Part shown: positions 6,370 through 8,545 of the stretch, piece after piece | How positions within the stretch are numbered: the stretch's first letter is position 1 | Layout of the letters: each line of letters starts with the position of its first letter | Assembly: GCA_017548245.1 (NCBI GenBank) | Contig: JAFYMU010000158.1 | Span: 1-8,545, forward strand | Direction of reading: 5' to 3' | Source: Kiritimatiellia bacterium | Lineage (GTDB): Bacteria > Verrucomicrobiota > Kiritimatiellia > RFP12 > DVOR01 | DNA: 8,545 nt | The notes under the pieces: generated by a model | What the model was told of the DNA's origin: nothing | The model's database searches: none | What the model saw: only the letters and a program-made list of their open reading frames with translations | Position numbers and translations under genes: made by a program

Positions 6370-7353
6370 ATGCCGACAGTATCGTCACGGGTCTCAATCT
6401 TGATTGTCTCTTGGAATGGAGCCGACCTCCTCTCCAAGTGCGTCCAATCATTCACTCAAGCAACCGCAGACCTGCCGCAGATTGTCGTTGTTGACAATGG
6501 TTCTACGCCTCCGCTTGCGCCTCTTCCCAACACCACCTGGGTTCGTAGCGAGACCAATCTCGGCTTCGCAGGCGGCAACAATCTGGGCCTTCCCCATTGC
6601 ACAGGCGAATACCTCCTCTTACTCAACAATGACACGCAACTGACCGACCTGCGCACAATTGAAACGCTCGTCACCTTTTTGGACGAACACCCCCGCGTTG
6701 CCATCGCGCAAGCCAAGTTAATCCGTCCCGACGGGCATCTCGATACCTGCGGCGAATTCTTAACACCCCTTGGCGTGCTCTATCACCATGGCTACGGTCT
6801 CCCCGATGGTCCCCATGCGCAAACAGCCTTTCCCGTTTACGCCGCCAAAGCGGCCTGTTGCTTAATCCGCACATCAGCACTCGCCGATGTGGGCGGCATC
6901 CTCTTTCAAGACGCCTACTTCTGTTACGGCGAAGATTTGGAACTCTGCCACCGTTTATGGCTCGCCAATTGGGAAATTTGGTTCGTCCCCACCCCGCCTG
7001 TGCTCCATCTTGAATGCGCAACCTCCTCAAAGCTCGCCTCGCGTTTTGTTTGGTCGCACTACCTCAGCAATCTCCTCACAACGGCATGCCACTACTGGTC
7101 GCCCACCCTATGGTTCCGACTCGGTGGCGGGCTCTTGCTGCTCCTCATCGCAGGAGGGCTCCTTAAAGGCGTTTGGCCACGTCGACGCGCGGGATTACCG
7201 CCCTTTATACGTCGCCGCGACGACCGCGATTTGCTCAAACACGTCCTCGTCTCCATCCCCTTTTCCTACCTCGTTCAGTGCTTGACGCGACGGTTTCATT
7301 GGCTCGCACCCCGTTTACCCCATCAAAATGATGACTCGAATGTAGATTTCTAG
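6370..7353 (+). CDS. Family 2 glycosyltransferase, WbbL/rhamnosyltransferase-like, membrane-associated
   Basis: A 327-residue inverting GT-A glycosyltransferase that probably moves a sugar from a nucleotide-sugar to a cell-envelope polysaccharide or lipid-linked acceptor. The opening strand VSILIVSWNG (8-17), VVDNGS with Asp42, NLGFAGGNN (63-71), the metal-binding NNDTQL (Asn86, Asn87, Asp88 in place of DxD) and GEDLELCHR with the likely catalytic acids Glu188/Asp189 are all typical of the GT2 branch that includes rhamnosyltransferases. The acceptor and donor cannot be told. A hydrophobic segment at about 251-268 (LGGGLLLLLIAGG) followed by basic RRR suggests membrane attachment. The start at 6370 is preferred over an in-frame ATG at 6346: the promoter's -10 box lies between the two, and family members begin just before VSI. 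There is no Shine-Dalgarno, so translation is probably leaderless. Unlike its neighbours it uses many TTA codons, suggesting low expression. It stands alone among metabolic genes, with no other polysaccharide genes in view. Confidence 0.88.
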   Translation: MPTVSSRVSILIVSWNGADLLSKCVQSFTQATADLPQIVVVDNGSTPPLAPLPNTTWVRSETNLGFAGGNNLGLPHCTGEYLLLLNNDTQLTDLRTIETLVTFLDEHPRVAIAQAKLIRPDGHLDTCGEFLTPLGVLYHHGYGLPDGPHAQTAFPVYAAKAACCLIRTSALADVGGILFQDAYFCYGEDLELCHRLWLANWEIWFVPTPPVLHLECATSSKLASRFVWSHYLSNLLTTACHYWSPTLWFRLGGGLLLLLIAGGLLKGVWPRRRAGLPPFIRRRDDRDLLKHVLVSIPFSYLVQCLTRRFHWLAPRLPHQNDDSNVDF

Positions 7354-7363
7354 CAACAAAGAT

Positions 7364-7392
7364 TTGCGCTTTTTTAACAAATGTGTTAAATT
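7364..7392 (+). promoter_or_regulatory. Predicted promoter of the accD-accA operon
   Basis: The -35 box TTGCGC (7364-7369), a 17-base spacer rich in T and A, and the -10 box TAAATT (7387-7392). It begins 11 bases after the glycosyltransferase stop codon. No terminator hairpin lies between that stop and accD, so read-through from the glycosyltransferase is also possible. Confidence 0.6.
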
Positions 7393-7402
7393 ATTTTCAG
7401 TC

Positions 7403-7420
7403 TTAACCCTTTAAGGAGTG
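7403..7420 (+). promoter_or_regulatory. Leader motif and ribosome binding site of accD
   Basis: TTAACCCT (7403-7410), two bases, then AAGGAGTG (7413-7420), the same pattern as in front of fba. AAGGAG at 7413-7418 is a strong Shine-Dalgarno sequence supporting the ATG at 7425. The motif starts 10 bases after the -10 box, hence at or near the 5' end of the transcript. Confidence 0.65.
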
Positions 7421-7424
7421 TTTT

Positions 7425-8261
7425 ATGGCTTGGTTTACAAAGGCGTCAGAAGCGCCGTTGCGCGTCCCGACAGAGGCGCTGTGGAATGTCTGCAAGAAGT
7501 GCGGTGCATACACGCCCAAAAGCGACTACGTGAACAATCTCAAGGTGTGCCCCGCATGTGGCGCACACGGCCGTCTTTCTGCTCGCGAACGTATCGAACT
7601 CTTGGCTGACAAGGATTCGTTCAAGGAAATCGCAGCAGAGGTCATCGCAAACGACCCCTTGACCTTCAGCGACGCCTCTGGCGACTATGCTAGCAAGGTG
7701 AAGGTGACCCGTGAAAAGACGAAGATTGGCGAATCCATCGTCGTGGGTACCGCCAAGCTTGACAAGATCCCTGTGGTGCTCGGCGCCATGGACTTCAGCT
7801 TCATGGGCGGTTCGCTCGGTTCTGGTACCGGTGAACGCATCCTCCAGGCTGCAGAAACGGCACGTAAGTTGAAGTGCCCGCTCATCCTCTGCACCGCTTC
7901 GGGTGGCGCTCGCATGCAGGAAGGTATCGTTTCGTTGATGCAGATGGCCAAGACTTGCGCCGCCATTCAGCGTTTGCGCGATGAAGGCTTGCTCTACGTC
8001 TCCGTGATGACGGACCCCACCACGGGTGGTGTGTCGGCCTCCTACGCAATGGTGGGCGATTTGAACATTGCCGAACCCAAGACGTTGATCGGCTTCGCTG
8101 GTCGTCGCGTGATTGAAACCACGATCAAGCAGAAGTTGCCGCCTGAATTCCAGACCTCGGAATACTTGTTGGAACATGGCTTCTTGGATAAGATTGTTGC
8201 CCGCAAGGACCTCAAGGCATTCCTCGCGAAGACCATCCGTCTCTTGACGGCAGCTAAGTAA
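7425..8261 (+). CDS. accD: Acetyl-CoA carboxylase, carboxyltransferase subunit beta
   Basis: A 278-residue subunit of the alpha2-beta2 carboxyltransferase that moves the carboxyl group from carboxybiotin (on AccB) to acetyl-CoA, making malonyl-CoA for fatty-acid synthesis. The N-terminal zinc ribbon typical of AccD is complete: Cys23, Cys26, Cys42, Cys45 (NVCKKCGAY and VCPACGAHG). The crotonase-fold core follows, with AMDFSFMGGSLGSGTGE (121-137), the oxyanion-hole region TASGGARMQEG (157-167), and TDPTTGGVSASYAMVGD (196-212). GRRVIETTIKQKLP (227-239) and the closing EYLLEHGFLD segment (247-256) are family hallmarks. Length is normal. accA begins 19 bases downstream, so the two subunits that form one enzyme are made together. 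The biotin carrier and carboxylase genes (accB, accC) are not in this window. Confidence 0.96.
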   Translation: MAWFTKASEAPLRVPTEALWNVCKKCGAYTPKSDYVNNLKVCPACGAHGRLSARERIELLADKDSFKEIAAEVIANDPLTFSDASGDYASKVKVTREKTKIGESIVVGTAKLDKIPVVLGAMDFSFMGGSLGSGTGERILQAAETARKLKCPLILCTASGGARMQEGIVSLMQMAKTCAAIQRLRDEGLLYVSVMTDPTTGGVSASYAMVGDLNIAEPKTLIGFAGRRVIETTIKQKLPPEFQTSEYLLEHGFLDKIVARKDLKAFLAKTIRLLTAAK

Positions 8262-8280
8262 TTTAAGGAGAGATTCAGTT

Positions 8281-8545
8281 ATGGCAACGAAGAAGACTCC
8301 CGCTAAGGCCGCCGCAAAGAAGCCGGCAGCTAAGAAGCCCGCCGCGAAAAAGCCTTGCGCAAAGAAGGCTTGCGCTACGAAGAAGACTGCAACGCCTGAA
8401 GTCGCTCCTGCTCCTGAAGCAACGACGCCTGAAGTGTTGACGAACCCCACTTGGGAAACCGTGCAGATCGCACGTCACCCCGAACGCCCCCTCTTCCTTG
8501 ACTACCTCACCACGTGGGATCCCGAAGCAATCGAATTGCACGGCG
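8281..8545 (+). CDS. accA: Acetyl-CoA carboxylase, carboxyltransferase subunit alpha, with lysine-rich N-terminal tail (3' end missing)
   Basis: The gene starts at ATG 8281 with AAGGAG at 8265-8270 and runs off the window; 88 complete codons are visible. Residues 57-88 match the start of the AccA carboxyltransferase region: TWETVQIARHPERP, LDYL and ELHG correspond to the family pattern W-x(3)-Q-x-ARHP-x-RP...LDY...ELxGD. Its position directly behind accD supports this. Residues 1-36 are unusual: 13 lysines in near-perfect five-residue repeats (KKPAA beginning at 13 and 18, KKPCA at 23, KKACA at 28), with two cysteines at 26 and 31, then an Ala/Pro/Thr/Glu linker (37-55). In E. coli and Bacillus AccA this place holds a helical segment of similar or greater length. 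The tail resembles histone H1-like bacterial proteins. It might bind nucleic acid or acidic partners, but that is inference. Confidence 0.9.
   Translation, partial: MATKKTPAKAAAKKPAAKKPAAKKPCAKKACATKKTATPEVAPAPEATTPEVLTNPTWETVQIARHPERPLFLDYLTTWDPEAIELHG

Noticed and set aside
8281..8388. A separate small histone H1-like protein gene rather than the accA N-terminus
   Set aside because: The frame continues without a stop through the linker into the ARHPERP core of AccA, and the only strong ribosome site lies before 8281. A second start inside cannot be fully excluded.
7446..8450. A minus-strand open frame of 334 codons over accD and the start of accA
   Set aside because: It is a shadow of accD; its Ala/Phe/Gly-rich start is merely the reverse reading of the accA lysine/alanine repeats.

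Overview
The window holds seven genes, all on the + strand: five complete and one cut off at each edge. They carry fermentative central metabolism, the committed step of fatty-acid synthesis, one glycosyltransferase and two unusual small proteins. The pyruvate:ferredoxin oxidoreductase indicates an anaerobe. Coding DNA is moderately GC-rich with strong translational codon bias. The TIKLKR-type repeat protein at the left edge recalls proteins I associate with the Kiritimatiellota/Lentisphaerota part of the PVC group. That placement is a low-to-moderate confidence inference from memory.

Layout. 1-450 is the 3' end of a gene for a low-complexity single-pass membrane protein, followed by a hairpin terminator. 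618-1451 encodes a fusion of a helical segment and four-cysteine zinc ribbon with a PTS EIIA type-2 domain. 1452-1636 carries a seven-base-period GTTG/CAAC repeat and a strong promoter for class II fructose-bisphosphate aldolase (1637-2593), which ends in a clear terminator. 2694-6254 is nifJ, a full-length single-chain pyruvate:ferredoxin oxidoreductase with all cluster and thiamine-binding motifs, also closed by a perfect terminator. 6370-7353 is a family-2 glycosyltransferase that appears to be read from a leaderless mRNA. A new promoter at 7364-7392 opens an acetyl-CoA carboxylase carboxyltransferase operon: accD (7425-8261), then, 19 bases later, the start of accA (8281 onward, cut by the window end). 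No gene-free stretch exceeds 300 bases; the longest is 1452-1636.

How they fit together. Aldolase (glycolysis), NifJ (pyruvate to acetyl-CoA) and AccDA (acetyl-CoA to malonyl-CoA) are consecutive stages of carbon flow from sugar to lipid. The EIIA fusion could report sugar or PTS status, but nothing in the DNA proves a link. fba and accD share an almost identical promoter-proximal leader (TTAACCCT, two bases, AAGGAGTG), which may mean common control.

Most unusual items: the AccA N-terminus, where a lysine/alanine/proline pentapeptide tail resembling histone H1 stands where the family's helical region normally is; the zinc-ribbon/EIIA fusion; and the seven-base repeat arms before the fba promoter. 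I see no CRISPR array, transposase, tRNA or rRNA, and no complete novel defence or mobile system.
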